This document shows, one piece after another, positions 25,642 through 35,104 of a DNA stretch of 39,657 nucleotides (its first letter is position 1; each line of letters opens with the position of its first letter). The notes under the pieces were generated by a model that was given only the letters and a program-made list of their open reading frames with translations, did no database searches and was not told the DNA's origin. A program made the position numbers and the translations under genes. Source of the stretch: Bacteroidales bacterium (lineage in GTDB: Bacteria; Bacteroidota; Bacteroidia; Bacteroidales; UBA10428); the NCBI GenBank assembly GCA_016930375.1, contig JAFGGU010000102.1, positions 1 to 39,657 on the forward strand, read 5' to 3'.

Positions 25642-26499
25642 ATGGAAAGGGTCCAAATGCTCTCGGAAATCAGGAATGCTTACCGGCAGGAATTAGTCGG
25701 TCTCTATCCCGATCCTGAGATCCGGAGTATATTCTACCTGGTTTCCGAACATTTGCTAAATTACAGCAAAATTGACATTCATCTGAAAAGTCATGAATCA
25801 ATTTCTGCACCCGTCTCCCAAAATTTCACAGAAATTCTTCAAAAGCTCAAAAATTGGGAGCCCGTTCAATACATCCTGGGACATACCGGGTTTTACGGAC
25901 TTTCGTTCCGGGTTGATTACCGCGTGCTGATACCCCGCCCCGAAACGGAGATGCTGGTTGAATGGATATTGCAGGAGGAAAAGGGCAAAACACCCGCTGT
26001 GGTCGATCTGGGCACCGGCAGCGGTTGCATTGCAGTTTCCCTGGCGGTTAACCTGCCAGGTGCCAGGGTTTCGGCCTGCGATATTTCGGAGGATGCCCTC
26101 ACGGTGGCGCGGATCAATGCCCGGGAGAACCAGGCTGAAGTGGATTTTTTTTACTTTAACCTGCTGAACGATGTCACCCTGTTGCCCGCGAAATACCAGG
26201 TCATGGTCAGCAATCCCCCGTATGTGCGGGAACTGGAGAAGTTACACATGCGCAACAATGTGCTGGATTATGAGCCCCCTGTGGCTTTGTTCGTGCCAGA
26301 CAGCGATCCGCTGATTTTTTACAGGCGCATCGCCCTGCTGGGCAGAAAGAACCTGGCAGACGGAGGATCCCTCTACCTGGAGATCAACGAAAATTTTTCC
26401 CATGAAGTGGTTAAGATTCTGGAGAATGCCGGGTTTTATGGGATTGAAGTTCGTACGGATTTGAATGGCAAAGCACGAATGATAAAAGGAAGGAAGTAG
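25642..26499 (+). CDS. prmC: Peptide chain release factor N5-glutamine methyltransferase
   Basis: A 285-residue SAM-dependent methyltransferase that modifies the Gln of the GGQ motif in RF1 and RF2. Motifs: PVQYILGHTGFYGLSF, LIPRPETEMLVEW (96-108), SAM-binding DLGTGSGCIAVSLA (122-135) and the catalytic NPPY (191-194). The substrate RF2 is encoded downstream at 27188, with recX between, so writer and target sit in one neighbourhood. Length is typical. The TAG stop blends into a purine-rich tandem repeat. Confidence 0.96.
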   Translation: MERVQMLSEIRNAYRQELVGLYPDPEIRSIFYLVSEHLLNYSKIDIHLKSHESISAPVSQNFTEILQKLKNWEPVQYILGHTGFYGLSFRVDYRVLIPRPETEMLVEWILQEEKGKTPAVVDLGTGSGCIAVSLAVNLPGARVSACDISEDALTVARINARENQAEVDFFYFNLLNDVTLLPAKYQVMVSNPPYVRELEKLHMRNNVLDYEPPVALFVPDSDPLIFYRRIALLGRKNLADGGSLYLEINENFSHEVVKILENAGFYGIEVRTDLNGKARMIKGRK

Positions 26500-26573
26500 G
26501 GAGATGGGGAGAAAGGGAGATGGGGAGAGGGGGAGATGGGGAGAAGTAGCAGTGGCAGTGGCAGTAGCAGCAG
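26499..26573. repeat. Purine-rich tandem repeat and AGTGGC/AGTAGC words after prmC
   Basis: About three copies of GGGAGATGGGGAGA with small length changes (26499-26546), then GTAGCAGTGGCAGTGGCAGT (26546-26565) and related words. The second part uses the same words as the repeat after pyrH. No gene. Confidence 0.7.
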
Positions 26574-26577
26574 GAAA

Positions 26578-26610
26578 ACCCTTCAAGCGGTCCTGAGACC
26601 CTTGAAGGGT
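26578..26610. repeat. Dispersed hairpin repeat (ACCCTTCAAG family), copy 1
   Basis: ACCCTTCAAG (26578-26587) and CTTGAAGGGT (26601-26610) pair over 10 bp; inside them GGTC-CTGA-GACC forms an inner stem with one bulged C. A second copy lies at 37094-37131. Confidence 0.75.
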
Positions 26611-26631
26611 GAAATATAGCATATTTGCGTC

Positions 26632-26651
26632 CCTGCCTGCCGGCAGGCAGG
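26632..26651. repeat. Perfect 20-bp palindrome
   Basis: CCTGCCTGCCGGCAGGCAGG is fully self-complementary. It lies 41 bases before the recX start and recalls a palindrome dispersed in other genomes; function unknown. Confidence 0.7.
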
Positions 26652-26691
26652 TTTGCGAGAAATACTTCCTATCAATAACAAATTTAAACCC

Positions 26692-27147
26692 ATGGAAATC
26701 CCCCAGGCCCTCGAAAAACTCCGCCTGATCTGTAGCAGGCAGGAGAAAAGTCCCGCTGATATCATACAGTTGTTGAAGCGATGGGGAATCGACCAGCCAC
26801 ATTACCCGGGGATCCTTGACAGGCTGCGGTCGGAAAAATTTCTGGATGAGAACCGCTATGCAGCGGCCTTTGTTGCTGACAAAATGAAATTTGACCATTG
26901 GGGAATTGTCAAGATCCGGTATATGCTGCATCAAAAAGGTATTGGCAGCGCCGCGGCAGACAATGCCATCCGCGACATCGACCACGATGCATACCGCGCT
27001 ATGGTGGGCAGGGAGATGGCGAAAAAGCGAAAATCGCTGAAGGGCACTCCCCGGGAGATCTGGGCCAAACTGGCCCGGTACGGTTCTTCACGGGGGTATG
27101 ATATGGAGGTTATGCGGGAGTTTTTAGAGGATGAATTATCCCCCTAA
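26692..27147 (+). CDS. recX: RecX-family regulatory protein
   Basis: With the start at 26692 (MEIPQALEKLRLICSRQ) the protein is 151 residues; a longer frame from 26653 adds 13 residues unlike the family. It consists of the helical repeats of RecX: RQEKSPADIIQLLKRWGI, then LRSEKFLDENRYAAAFVADK (the best conserved motif), HWGIVKIRYMLHQKGIG and a third unit. RecX binds RecA filaments and limits recombinase activity. recA is not in the window. It lies between prmC and prfB; a promoter-like pair of boxes overlaps its end. Confidence 0.9.
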   Translation: MEIPQALEKLRLICSRQEKSPADIIQLLKRWGIDQPHYPGILDRLRSEKFLDENRYAAAFVADKMKFDHWGIVKIRYMLHQKGIGSAAADNAIRDIDHDAYRAMVGREMAKKRKSLKGTPREIWAKLARYGSSRGYDMEVMREFLEDELSP

Positions 27148-27153
27148 TTTTGC

Positions 27154-27161
27154 TACATTTG
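27154..27161 (+). promoter_or_regulatory. Likely -7 box of prfB (TACATTTG)
   Basis: TACATTTG matches TAnnTTTG and sits 27 bases before the prfB start. A second match, TAATTTTG (27145-27152), overlaps the recX stop. Neither has a clear TTG upstream, so prfB is at least plausibly started here. Confidence 0.5.
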
Positions 27162-27187
27162 TCCCCTTATTTTAACTCTATAGGTCC

Positions 27188-28277
27188 ATGATCACAATCG
27201 ATCAAATTAAAGTGTTAACAGAGCGCACCGACGCCCTGGGGAGGTATCTTTGACATTGACCGTAAACTTTCCCTGATCAAAGAAGAAGAGGAAAAAACCC
27301 ACGCCCCGGAATTCTGGAATGATCCCAAAGGAGCTGAAAAGAAGCTGAAAGAAATATCCCTGCTGAAAAGCTGGACCAGCGAATTTGACAAGCTGAAAAA
27401 AGAGCAGGATGATCTGACCGTGCTTTTCGATTTCTACAAGGAAGGAGAAGCCACGGAAGAGGAAGTCGATAGTACTTATGCGTCTGTCATAAGCCGGGTG
27501 GAAGACCTGGAATTTCGCAATATGCTGCGTCACGAGGAGGACAGGATGGGCGCCATACTGAAGATCAATTCCGGCGCCGGCGGAACGGAAAGCCAGGACT
27601 GGGCCCAGATGCTGATGCGCATGTACATCCGCTGGGGAGAACGAAACAACTACCAGGTTCGTGAAGTGAGCTACCTCGAAGGGGATGATGCGGGCATCAA
27701 ATCGGTGACCCTTGAATTCGACGGGGATTATGCTTATGGATACCTGCGGGCTGAAAACGGTGTTCACCGGTTGGTGCGCCTTTCTCCATTCGACTCCAAC
27801 CACAAGCGGCACACTTCCTTTGCCTCGGTTTTTGTTTCACCTGTAGTGGATGATGAAATTGAAATCGTAATCAATCCGGCCGACCTCGAATTTGATTATT
27901 TCAGGTCGGGCGGGGCAGGCGGACAAAACGTGAACAAGGTGGAGACCGGAGTCAGGGTCAGGCATTTGCCCACCGGAATTACAGTCGATAATACCGAAAC
28001 ACGCTCCCAGCTGCAAAACAAGGAAAATGCCATGCGCATACTCAAGTCCCATTTGTATGAGATGGAACTCCGCAAGCGTTCGGAAAAGCAGGCCGAGATC
28101 GAGGGGCAGAAAAAAAAGATAGAATGGGGATCACAGATCCGCAGCTATGTTTTGCATCCTTACCGGCTGGTGAAGGATCTGCGGACCGATTATGAAACAT
28201 CCGACACCCAGGGTGTGCTGGATGGTGATATCAATGCTTTCATCAAGGCATTTTTGATGGAATTCGCCGGAAAATAA
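27188..28277 (+). CDS. prfB: Peptide chain release factor 2, with programmed +1 frameshift
   Basis: Translation starts at ATG 27188 and runs 21 codons to an in-frame TGA (27251-27253). A +1 shift at CTT-TGA-C then continues at 27252 to the stop at 28277, giving 362 residues, the usual RF2 length. RF2 reads UGA and UAA. The recognition tripeptide SPF is at residues 199-201 and the catalytic GGQ at 244-246. The first part ([21 protein letters not shown]) fits RF2 N-termini in zero frame, showing that the break is programmed and not damage. An annotation beginning near 27420 would miss the N-terminal domain. The Gln of GGQ is the target of PrmC, encoded just upstream. Confidence 0.96.
27238..27254 (+). 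promoter_or_regulatory. prfB autoregulatory frameshift site
   Basis: GGGG-AGG (27238-27244), TAT, CTT, TGA, C: a Shine-Dalgarno-like AGG three bases before the slippery CTT, the in-frame stop and the favoured C after it, all as in classical prfB. Low RF2 stalls the ribosome at TGA and promotes the +1 shift. The SD-like signal is kept although most genes in this window lack one. Confidence 0.93.
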
Positions 28278-28284
28278 TTGCAAT

Positions 28285-28629
28285 ATGCTTACCATTTACC
28301 ATAATCCCAGGTGCGCCAAAAGCCGGGAAGGACTCAACTACCTCAGGGAACACAGGTTTGCATTTGAGATCGTCGAGTATCTCGAAAATCCCCTCACGGC
28401 CAATGACCTGAAAAGGATCCTGATGAAACTGAACCTGAAGCCTGTTGAGGTGATCCGCACCCAGGAAGAATTATTCAGGAAGGAACTGAAAGGCAGGTCA
28501 TTTACGGATGAAGAATGGATCGATCTGATCATTGCGAATCCAAAATTGCTGCAGCGTCCAATCGTTGAGAGTCATTATAAGGCTGTGATTGCCATTCCCG
28601 CATCAAGAATTCAAGAACTTAATAAATAA
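28285..28629 (+). CDS. ArsC/Spx-family thioredoxin-fold protein (arsenate reductase-like)
   Basis: A 114-residue protein with the ArsC fold. YHNPRCAKSREGLNYL contains the single N-terminal cysteine C10, the active-site Cys of glutaredoxin-type arsenate reductases, and LLQRPIV supplies the conserved Arg-Pro. It resembles the YfgD/ArsC group, whose members often sit far from any ars operon and may not reduce arsenate. Here there is no arsenite pump or ArsR nearby. It lies between prfB (8 bases) and fumC (6 bases), so it is probably read with them. Confidence 0.87.
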   Translation: MLTIYHNPRCAKSREGLNYLREHRFAFEIVEYLENPLTANDLKRILMKLNLKPVEVIRTQEELFRKELKGRSFTDEEWIDLIIANPKLLQRPIVESHYKAVIAIPASRIQELNK

Positions 28630-28635
28630 AGCGCT

Positions 28636-30021
28636 ATGGAATACAGGAAAGAACACGACACCATGGGTGAAGTCAAAGTACCCGCAGAAAAATACTGGGG
28701 TGCACAAACCGAGCGTTCGAGAAACAACTTCAGGATAGGTCCTGAGGCCAGCATGCCAAAAGAAATCATCTATGCATTCGCCTACCTGAAGAAGGCTGCT
28801 GCGCTGGCGAACGCTGAACTTGGCGTTTTACCGGCTTCCAAACGTGACCTCATTGCCAGGGTGTGTGATGAGATTCTGGAAGGCAAGCTGAATGACGAGT
28901 TCCCGCTGGTTATTTGGCAAACCGGATCCGGCACCCAGTCCAACATGAATGTGAACGAAGTGATCGCCTATCGCGCGCATGTTCTTTCGGGCGGATCTCT
29001 TACGGATGAAAAGAAGATTCTGCATCCCAACGATGATGTGAATAAGTCGCAGTCCTCCAACGATACTTTCCCCACGGCGATGCACATTGCAGCATATATC
29101 ATGGCGGTGGAGGTCACTTTGCCGGGGCTGCAGAAGCTGCGTGACACCCTTTATCAAAAATCGCTGGACTTCAGCCGGGTTGTGAAAACCGGCCGCACGC
29201 ATTTCATGGATGCTACACCGCTATCCCTTGGACAGGAGATTTCGGGTTACGTGCAGCAGATCGACAATTCCATGCGGGCCATCCGGAATGCCCTGGAAAT
29301 GGTAAAAGAGCTTGCGCTCGGTGGAACGGCCGTAGGAACCGGTCTGAATGCCCCGAAAGGTTACGATGTGCTGGTGGCCAGAAAGATCGCCGAACTTACC
29401 GGTCATCCGTTCATCACGGCTCCCAACAAGTTTGAAGCCCTGGCTGCGCATGATGCCATGGTTGAATTGAGCGGTGCATTGAAAAGAACTGCCGTATCGC
29501 TGATGAAGATCGCCAACGATGTTCGCATGCTCAGTTCGGGACCGCGGAGCGGGATCGGGGAGATCATCATACCCGACAATGAGCCCGGTTCCTCCATCAT
29601 GCCCGGCAAGGTAAATCCCACCCAGCCCGAAGCTCTCACCATGGTCTGCGCACAGGTGATCGGCAACGATGTCGCAGTTTCCGTTGGAGGCATCAACGGT
29701 CATTTTGAGCTCAATGTATTCAAACCGGTCATTGCGGCCAACGTGCTGCAATCTGCGCGACTCCTGGGCGATGCCTGCCTGTCGTTCAACGAGAAATGCG
29801 CTGAAGGGATCATGCCCAACGATGAGGTCATCCGGGAGCACCTGCAGAAGTCGCTGATGCTCGTAACCGCCCTGAATCCCCACATCGGGTATGAGAACTC
29901 GGCTAAAATCGCCAAAAAGGCGCACAAAGAAAATAAGACACTGAAACAGGCGGCCATCGAACTGGGATTGGTGACTGCAGAACAGTTCGACCTGTGGGTG
30001 GATCCCGCCAAAATGATTTAA
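28636..30021 (+). CDS. fumC: Fumarate hydratase, class II
   Basis: A 461-residue enzyme interconverting fumarate and malate. Class II signatures: [14 protein letters not shown], the catalytic-base His H189 in [11 protein letters not shown], and the flexible serine loop [11 protein letters not shown] (318-328). Length is standard, and unlike class I it has no iron-sulfur cluster ligands. It is followed by mutA after 11 bases; fumarase and methylmalonyl-CoA mutase both belong to the reductive succinate-propionate route, so the arrangement makes metabolic sense. The other steps (malate dehydrogenase, fumarate reductase, epimerase) are not in the window. Confidence 0.96.
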   Translation: MEYRKEHDTMGEVKVPAEKYWGAQTERSRNNFRIGPEASMPKEIIYAFAYLKKAAALANAELGVLPASKRDLIARVCDEILEGKLNDEFPLVIWQTGSGTQSNMNVNEVIAYRAHVLSGGSLTDEKKILHPNDDVNKSQSSNDTFPTAMHIAAYIMAVEVTLPGLQKLRDTLYQKSLDFSRVVKTGRTHFMDATPLSLGQEISGYVQQIDNSMRAIRNALEMVKELALGGTAVGTGLNAPKGYDVLVARKIAELTGHPFITAPNKFEALAAHDAMVELSGALKRTAVSLMKIANDVRMLSSGPRSGIGEIIIPDNEPGSSIMPGKVNPTQPEALTMVCAQVIGNDVAVSVGGINGHFELNVFKPVIAANVLQSARLLGDACLSFNEKCAEGIMPNDEVIREHLQKSLMLVTALNPHIGYENSAKIAKKAHKENKTLKQAAIELGLVTAEQFDLWVDPAKMI

Positions 30022-30032
30022 TAGAGATACCG

Positions 30033-31901
30033 ATGAACGAACGCGAAAAACTCTTTGCTGAATTTCCTCCGGTGAGCATTGCCGAATGGGAGGCAAAGAT
30101 CAGGGAGGATCTGAAGGGCGCTGATTACGAGAAGAAACTGATCTGGAAAACACTCGATAACCTGAAGATCAAACCTTATTATACGGCTGAAGATCTTATT
30201 GATCTGCCTTATACCAACGTTCCGCCAGGCAGTTTTCCGTATATCCGGGGGAGCAGAACCACTGACAATTCGTGGGAGATCAGGCAGGACTTCAGGGTGT
30301 TTGACACCGGAACTGCAGCGCAAAAAGCCAAAATGGCAGTTGACAGGGGTGTAACCTCCGTGGGTTTTGATCTCTCCGCCATGGGAGATCTCTATTTTCA
30401 TGACTTCAAAAAACTGATCTCCGCAATCGATAGTAAAAACACCGGTCTGAATTTTATCACCGGTGAGAATGCCCGTGATATTCTCGATTATGTGCTGAAG
30501 ACACTGGAAGAGTCCGGTCAGCCATCCGCTCAGGTATCCGGTTCTTTGGGTTATGATCCTGTTGGACAAATGACTTCTTCGGGAGGCTTTTACAAATCAG
30601 CTGAAGAGGATTTTAAGGAAGCCGATAAGCTGCTGCTGACGGCTGAAAATGAATTGCCCCGTTTCAGGGTCATTTCTGTAAACAGCAACCTTTTCATCGA
30701 CTCCGGCGCTTCGCTGGTACAGGAACTCGGCTTTGGCCTTTCCATGGCGGCAGAATATCTCACCCGACTCACCAGCATGGGGCACAGCGCTACGGATATC
30801 GTAAAGCACCTGCAATGGAACCTGGGCACGGGACCGGAATATTTCATGGAAATTGCAAAGATACGGGCGGCGAGGTTGTTGTTTTCAGCGCTACTGAGCG
30901 CATACGACAGCGATCATTCAAAATATCCCCCTGTTTTTATTCACAGCATAACAACCGATTGGAACAAGACCCTGTACGATCCGCATGTGAACATGCTTCG
31001 GTTAACCACCGAGGCTATGTCGGCCATTCTCGGCGGATGCGATTCACTGCTGGTGAAACCCTATGATTCGTGGTACCAGGAACCCGGCGATTTTTCCGAA
31101 AGAATCGCCCGGAACATCCAGATCATCCTGAAGGAGGAGGCTTATTTCAACAGGGTCGTTGATCCTTCGGCCGGATCTTATTATATTGAATCCCTTACCG
31201 CCTCACTCGTTGAAAATGCCTGGCAGCTCTTTCTGAAAGTGGATGAAAAAGGAGGTTATATCAAAGCATTTACGGAGGGACAGATACAGGAAGAAGTCAG
31301 AAAAACCGTTACACGCCGGTTGGAGTTGATCGCATCCCGGCGGGAGGTCCTGGTAGGGACCAACCAGTATCCGGATTTGCAGGAGGCCATGCTCGAACAG
31401 GTGGATCCTGACATTGCCTTTCGCAAAGCCGCTGAAAATAATAAACGCCTTGCTGAACCTCTCCCCCGCGGACGCGCTGCCGAGGGTTTTGAAAAGCTCA
31501 GGCTGGCAGTTGAGAAAAATCCGGGTGGCAGGCCCAGGGCATTCATGCTTACTTATGGCAATCCGGCCATGCGGCTCGCACGATCGCAGTTCTCCTGCAA
31601 TTTCTTTGCCTGCGCCGGGTATGAGGTGACTGACAATCCCGGGTTTGCCACAATCCCCGAAGGTGTTGACGCTGCCCTGAAGGCCAAAGCGGATATCATC
31701 GTGGTTTGCAGCAGTGATGAGGAATATGCTGTGATAGTCCCTGAAGTTGCCTCACTGGCAGGTGGTAAGGCCATCATTGTCGTGGCCGGCGCGCCGGCTT
31801 CCATGGAGGAGCTCAAACAAAAGGGCATCACAGAATTTATTCACCTCCGGTCGAATGTCCTGGAAACGCTCAGGCACCTTAACGGAAAGCTGGGTATCTA
31901 A
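30033..31901 (+). CDS. mutA: Methylmalonyl-CoA mutase, small (beta) subunit
   Basis: Starting at 30033 (MNEREKLFAEFPP) it has 622 residues; the frame also runs back to 29994, inside fumC, which is unlikely to be used. It has the TIM-barrel mutase domain (KGADYEKKLIWKTLDNLKIKP at the start, LQWNLGTGPEYFMEIAKIRAAR in the middle) and a C-terminal flavodoxin-like domain that lacks the cobalamin-binding DxHxxG motif, as expected of the non-catalytic subunit. It supports the large subunit in converting succinyl-CoA and (R)-methylmalonyl-CoA. mutB follows after 18 bases. Confidence 0.95.
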   Translation: MNEREKLFAEFPPVSIAEWEAKIREDLKGADYEKKLIWKTLDNLKIKPYYTAEDLIDLPYTNVPPGSFPYIRGSRTTDNSWEIRQDFRVFDTGTAAQKAKMAVDRGVTSVGFDLSAMGDLYFHDFKKLISAIDSKNTGLNFITGENARDILDYVLKTLEESGQPSAQVSGSLGYDPVGQMTSSGGFYKSAEEDFKEADKLLLTAENELPRFRVISVNSNLFIDSGASLVQELGFGLSMAAEYLTRLTSMGHSATDIVKHLQWNLGTGPEYFMEIAKIRAARLLFSALLSAYDSDHSKYPPVFIHSITTDWNKTLYDPHVNMLRLTTEAMSAILGGCDSLLVKPYDSWYQEPGDFSERIARNIQIILKEEAYFNRVVDPSAGSYYIESLTASLVENAWQLFLKVDEKGGYIKAFTEGQIQEEVRKTVTRRLELIASRREVLVGTNQYPDLQEAMLEQVDPDIAFRKAAENNKRLAEPLPRGRAAEGFEKLRLAVEKNPGGRPRAFMLTYGNPAMRLARSQFSCNFFACAGYEVTDNPGFATIPEGVDAALKAKADIIVVCSSDEEYAVIVPEVASLAGGKAIIVVAGAPASMEELKQKGITEFIHLRSNVLETLRHLNGKLGI

Positions 31902-31919
31902 CATTTTAAACTATAACGG

Positions 31920-34061
31920 ATGAAACCAGATTTTAAAAACATACAACTGAATCATCTTACCGGATCACAGAAACCCCCGCAACCCGCTGCTTCCGAACCC
32001 TGGCTGACAGCCGAGCAGATACCGGTGAAGCCGGTGTTTACTGCAGCGGACCTGGAGCACATGGAACATCTTTCTTACGCTGCCGGCATCCCTCCCTATC
32101 TCCGCGGACCCTATTCCGGCATGTACGTCATGAAACCATGGACGATCAGGCAGTATGCCGGTTTCTCCACGGCTGAGGAATCCAATGCCTTCTACAGGCG
32201 TAACCTGGCAGCGGGACAAAAAGGACTGTCGGTTGCCTTTGACCTGGCTACCCACCGGGGATACGATTCGGATCATGAAAGGGTAGTGGGCGATGTGGGG
32301 AAGGCCGGGGTGGCGATCGATTCCATCCTCGACATGAAGATACTGTTCGATCAGATACCGCTGAACAAAATGTCGGTTTCCATGACCATGAACGGGGCCG
32401 TTCTTCCCATCATGGCCTTTTATATCGTCACTGCGCTGGAACAGGGAGCAAAGCTCGAAGAACTGAGCGGCACCATGCAGAACGACATACTCAAGGAGTT
32501 CATGGTGAGGAACACTTATATCTATCCTCCCGACACCTCCATGCGCATCATCGCGGATATTTTCAGGTACACTTCGCAGTACATGCCCAAATTCAATTCC
32601 ATCAGCATTTCGGGATACCACATGCAGGAAACCGGCGCTACAGCCGACCTGGAACTGGCCTATACCCTGGCGGACGGACTGGAATACCTGCGCACCGGGG
32701 TTAAAGCCGGACTGGATATTGATTCCTTTGCTCCGCGATTGTCGTTTTTCTGGGCCATCGGCATGAATCACTTCATGGAAATTGCCAAGATGCGCGCTGC
32801 ACGCATGCTGTGGGCAAAAATCGTAAACCAGTTCAATCCGAAGAATCCAAAATCCCTGGCGCTCCGCACCCATTGTCAGACATCGGGATGGAGCCTCACC
32901 GAGCAGGATCCGTTCAACAATGTGACGCGTACCTGCATCGAAGCTATGGCAGCCGCTTTGGGCCACACACAAAGCCTTCACACCAATGCACTGGATGAGG
33001 CCATAGCGCTGCCGACTGATTTTTCCGCCCGCATAGCCCGCAATACGCAAATATACCTCCAGGAGGAAACCCACATCACCAAATGTGTGGATCCCTGGGC
33101 CGGTTCGTATTACGTGGAATACCTGACCCATGAAATTGCACACAGGGCATGGACACTGATCCGGGAGATCGAAGACCTCGGGGGTATGGCCAAAGCCATC
33201 GAGACGGGATTGCCCAAGATGCGTATCGAAGAAGCCGCAGCCAGGAAACAGGCCCGTATCGATGCCAAAAAGGACATTATTGTCGGGGTCAACAGGTACC
33301 GCCTCGACAAGGAAGATCCCATTGATATTCTCGAAGTGGATAACGACGCAGTGCGGGAAGCGCAGATCAAAAGGCTGAATGAGGTAAGGGCAAACCGCGA
33401 TCAGGCGGCAGTGGAACATGCGCTCGACCGGATCACCGAAGCCGTGAGAACCGGCGAAGGTAATTTGCTCGAATTATCCGTAGAGGCGGCCAAACAACGG
33501 GCTACCCTGGGCGAGATTTCCTCTGCCGTTGAAAAGGTAAGCGGCCGCTATAAGGCTTTCATCCGCTCCATATCGGGGATCTATTCATCCGAATCGGCCG
33601 GAGAGGAAAGCTATGTCATTGCCCGCGGATTATGCCAGGATTTCGCCCGGCGCGAAGGCAGACAACCCCGGATCATGATCGCGAAAATGGGACAGGACGG
33701 GCACGACCGGGGAGCCAAGGTGGTCTCCACCGGGTATGCCGATATCGGCTTTGATGTCGACATCGGTCCGTTGTTCCAGACCCCTTCCGAGGCAGCCCGG
33801 CAGGCTGTGGAAAATGATGTTCACGTGCTGGGCATTTCAAGCCTGGCCGGTGGTCACAAGACCCTGGTGCCCCAGGTGATCCGGGAGCTCAAAAAACTCG
33901 GCCGCGACGACATCATGGTGATCGTGGGCGGTGTGATCCCCGCGCAGGATTATGAATTCCTTTACAAGACGGGTGTCGTGGGTATCTTCGGACCCGGCAC
34001 ATCGGTATCGGCAGCGGCGCGGAGGATACTGGAAGCGCTTTTGGAAACGTTGCATAATTAG
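31920..34061 (+). CDS. mutB: Methylmalonyl-CoA mutase, large (alpha, catalytic) subunit
   Basis: A 713-residue adenosylcobalamin enzyme. [25 protein letters not shown] marks the substrate-channel region, and the barrel holds [24 protein letters not shown] sequence. The C-terminal domain has the cobalamin motif D593-G-H595-D-R-G598, with His595 the lower cobalt ligand, then [22 protein letters not shown]. Together with MutA it isomerises succinyl-CoA and methylmalonyl-CoA. No MeaB/ArgK chaperone or epimerase gene is in view, and no cobalamin riboswitch precedes the pair. Confidence 0.96.
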   Translation: MKPDFKNIQLNHLTGSQKPPQPAASEPWLTAEQIPVKPVFTAADLEHMEHLSYAAGIPPYLRGPYSGMYVMKPWTIRQYAGFSTAEESNAFYRRNLAAGQKGLSVAFDLATHRGYDSDHERVVGDVGKAGVAIDSILDMKILFDQIPLNKMSVSMTMNGAVLPIMAFYIVTALEQGAKLEELSGTMQNDILKEFMVRNTYIYPPDTSMRIIADIFRYTSQYMPKFNSISISGYHMQETGATADLELAYTLADGLEYLRTGVKAGLDIDSFAPRLSFFWAIGMNHFMEIAKMRAARMLWAKIVNQFNPKNPKSLALRTHCQTSGWSLTEQDPFNNVTRTCIEAMAAALGHTQSLHTNALDEAIALPTDFSARIARNTQIYLQEETHITKCVDPWAGSYYVEYLTHEIAHRAWTLIREIEDLGGMAKAIETGLPKMRIEEAAARKQARIDAKKDIIVGVNRYRLDKEDPIDILEVDNDAVREAQIKRLNEVRANRDQAAVEHALDRITEAVRTGEGNLLELSVEAAKQRATLGEISSAVEKVSGRYKAFIRSISGIYSSESAGEESYVIARGLCQDFARREGRQPRIMIAKMGQDGHDRGAKVVSTGYADIGFDVDIGPLFQTPSEAARQAVENDVHVLGISSLAGGHKTLVPQVIRELKKLGRDDIMVIVGGVIPAQDYEFLYKTGVVGIFGPGTSVSAAARRILEALLETLHN

Positions 34062-34071
34062 GGGAAGTCTT

Positions 34072-34188
34072 GCAGTCATGCAGTCATGCAGTCATGCAGT
34101 CTTTCAACACACAGCCTAAATCCCTAAACAGCTAAACTCCTAAACTGCTAAACCACTAAACCGCTATACTCCTAAACCGCTAAACTCC
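34072..34188. repeat. Two kinds of short tandem repeat after mutB
   Basis: GCAGTCAT is repeated 3.75 times (34072-34101). From about 34114 to 34188 degenerate 8-9-base units CTAAACCG/CTAAACTC/CTAAACTG follow. The DNA is non-coding and ends at the promoter of the next gene. Confidence 0.75.
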
Positions 34189-34190
34189 CA

Positions 34191-34220
34191 TTGCCATTTC
34201 ACAACAATTCACTATATTTG
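34191..34220 (+). promoter_or_regulatory. Promoter of the DUF4190-like gene
   Basis: TTG (34191-34193), a 19-base spacer and TATATTTG (34213-34220): an almost ideal Bacteroidota promoter. Transcription would start near 34226, so the true ATG is the one at 34239; the TTG at 34191 that could open a longer frame is the -33 box. Confidence 0.8.
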
Positions 34221-34238
34221 AATAATAACACGCAAGCT

Positions 34239-34706
34239 ATGGAAGAGCACAAGAGTAACGCCGGACAGGGATTGGGCATTGCCGGTCTGGTGATGGGGAT
34301 AATGGCCATACCCATGGGAATCATCCCCTGCACATTTTACCTCGGGATCCTGTTCGGTATTATCGGCATTGTGCTGAGCCTGGTTGCGCTTTCCCAGGCC
34401 AACCGGGGTCACGGGCCACGAAATTTGATCATTGCGGCACTCGTTTGTTCGATTGTGGGACTCGTATTCGCCACCGTGGTTGGGTTCACCATAACACGCC
34501 ACGGCGCCAGTTTTGTCAAGGAAATGATCCGCGAAGGCAAGGATGGGGATTTTGACTTTGAAGATTTCGAAAAAGGAACCGGCGATATTCTTCATGATCT
34601 CGAAAGCGATACAGCTGCCTGGGATGAGCATGCTCCCAGCAATCTGGATCAAATGACAGACAGCCTGAAATCACTTGAAAGTGAATCTGAGAACCCGGAC
34701 GAATAA
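34239..34706 (+). CDS. DUF4190-like small membrane protein
   Basis: A 155-residue protein. A polar N-terminus (MEEHKSNAGQGLG) leads into two long hydrophobic hairpins (IAGLVMGIMAIPMGIIPCTFYLGILFG-type, then LIIAALVCSIVGLVFATVVGF), the GLGIAGLVMGI...GIIGIVLS...NRGHG pattern of DUF4190. The last 70 residues are acidic and soluble (DGDFDFEDFEKGTGD), probably cytoplasmic. Function is unknown. A promoter directly precedes it, and the next gene overlaps its 3' end by 26 bases in another frame, so the two are coupled. Confidence 0.78.
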   Translation: MEEHKSNAGQGLGIAGLVMGIMAIPMGIIPCTFYLGILFGIIGIVLSLVALSQANRGHGPRNLIIAALVCSIVGLVFATVVGFTITRHGASFVKEMIREGKDGDFDFEDFEKGTGDILHDLESDTAAWDEHAPSNLDQMTDSLKSLESESENPDE

Positions 34707-35100
34707 CTATTTGATCATTAACCTGATCTTTACAGGGCTCATTCTTATTCTCATTCTATATTCTTTCATTTTCAGCGCAGAGGGGAGTAAGCATCCTGTG
34801 CCCTCGGCAGGAGGGCTTACCGGTCAGACACTTCCCAGCACAGGTTTATCCCGTAGTTTTTCTGAAATCGTTCGTTTGGAATTTGACCAGGCCAGGAAGT
34901 ATAATCCCTTTGGAATCAGGATATTCTCATTTTTCTTTCTACAACTGCTGCTTCGCATTACCGGAAGTTTTGCGGTGTTTTACGCCGGATCTGAAAAACT
35001 CCGGTTTATGGTCATTGCAGATGCTGTATTCTCATCTATCCTTTTTATTTTATGTTTCTGGCCGTTTTTCGTGTCTCTTGTACGTCAGCTAATGCACTAA
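34681..35100 (+). CDS. Small membrane protein of unknown function
   Basis: About 139 residues starting at GTG 34681; a TTG two codons earlier (34675) is also possible. Both starts lie inside the end of the preceding gene, so translation is probably coupled. Three hydrophobic helices: YLIINLIFTGLILILILYSF near the start, FFFLQLLLRITGSFAVFYA, and a C-terminal VIADAVFSSILFILCFWPFF. Between the first two is a polar loop of about 55 residues. No family is recognised. It is followed by mpl after 4 bases. Confidence 0.68.
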   Translation: MNLRTRTNNYLIINLIFTGLILILILYSFIFSAEGSKHPVPSAGGLTGQTLPSTGLSRSFSEIVRLEFDQARKYNPFGIRIFSFFFLQLLLRITGSFAVFYAGSEKLRFMVIADAVFSSILFILCFWPFFVSLVRQLMH

Positions 35101-35104
35101 TCCC

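Noticed and set aside
26242..26985. A 247-codon minus-strand frame across the end of prmC, the repeat region and recX
   Set aside because: It runs through tandem repeats and two conserved genes; its low-complexity middle is translated repeat.
27420..27440. GTG at 27420 as the start of RF2
   Set aside because: The frame continues upstream to the frameshift site at 27251 and encodes the missing N-terminal domain.
31965..33419. A 484-codon minus-strand open frame across mutB
   Set aside because: It lies wholly inside the convincingly conserved mutB and shows no recognisable protein features; it is a shadow of GC-rich codon use.
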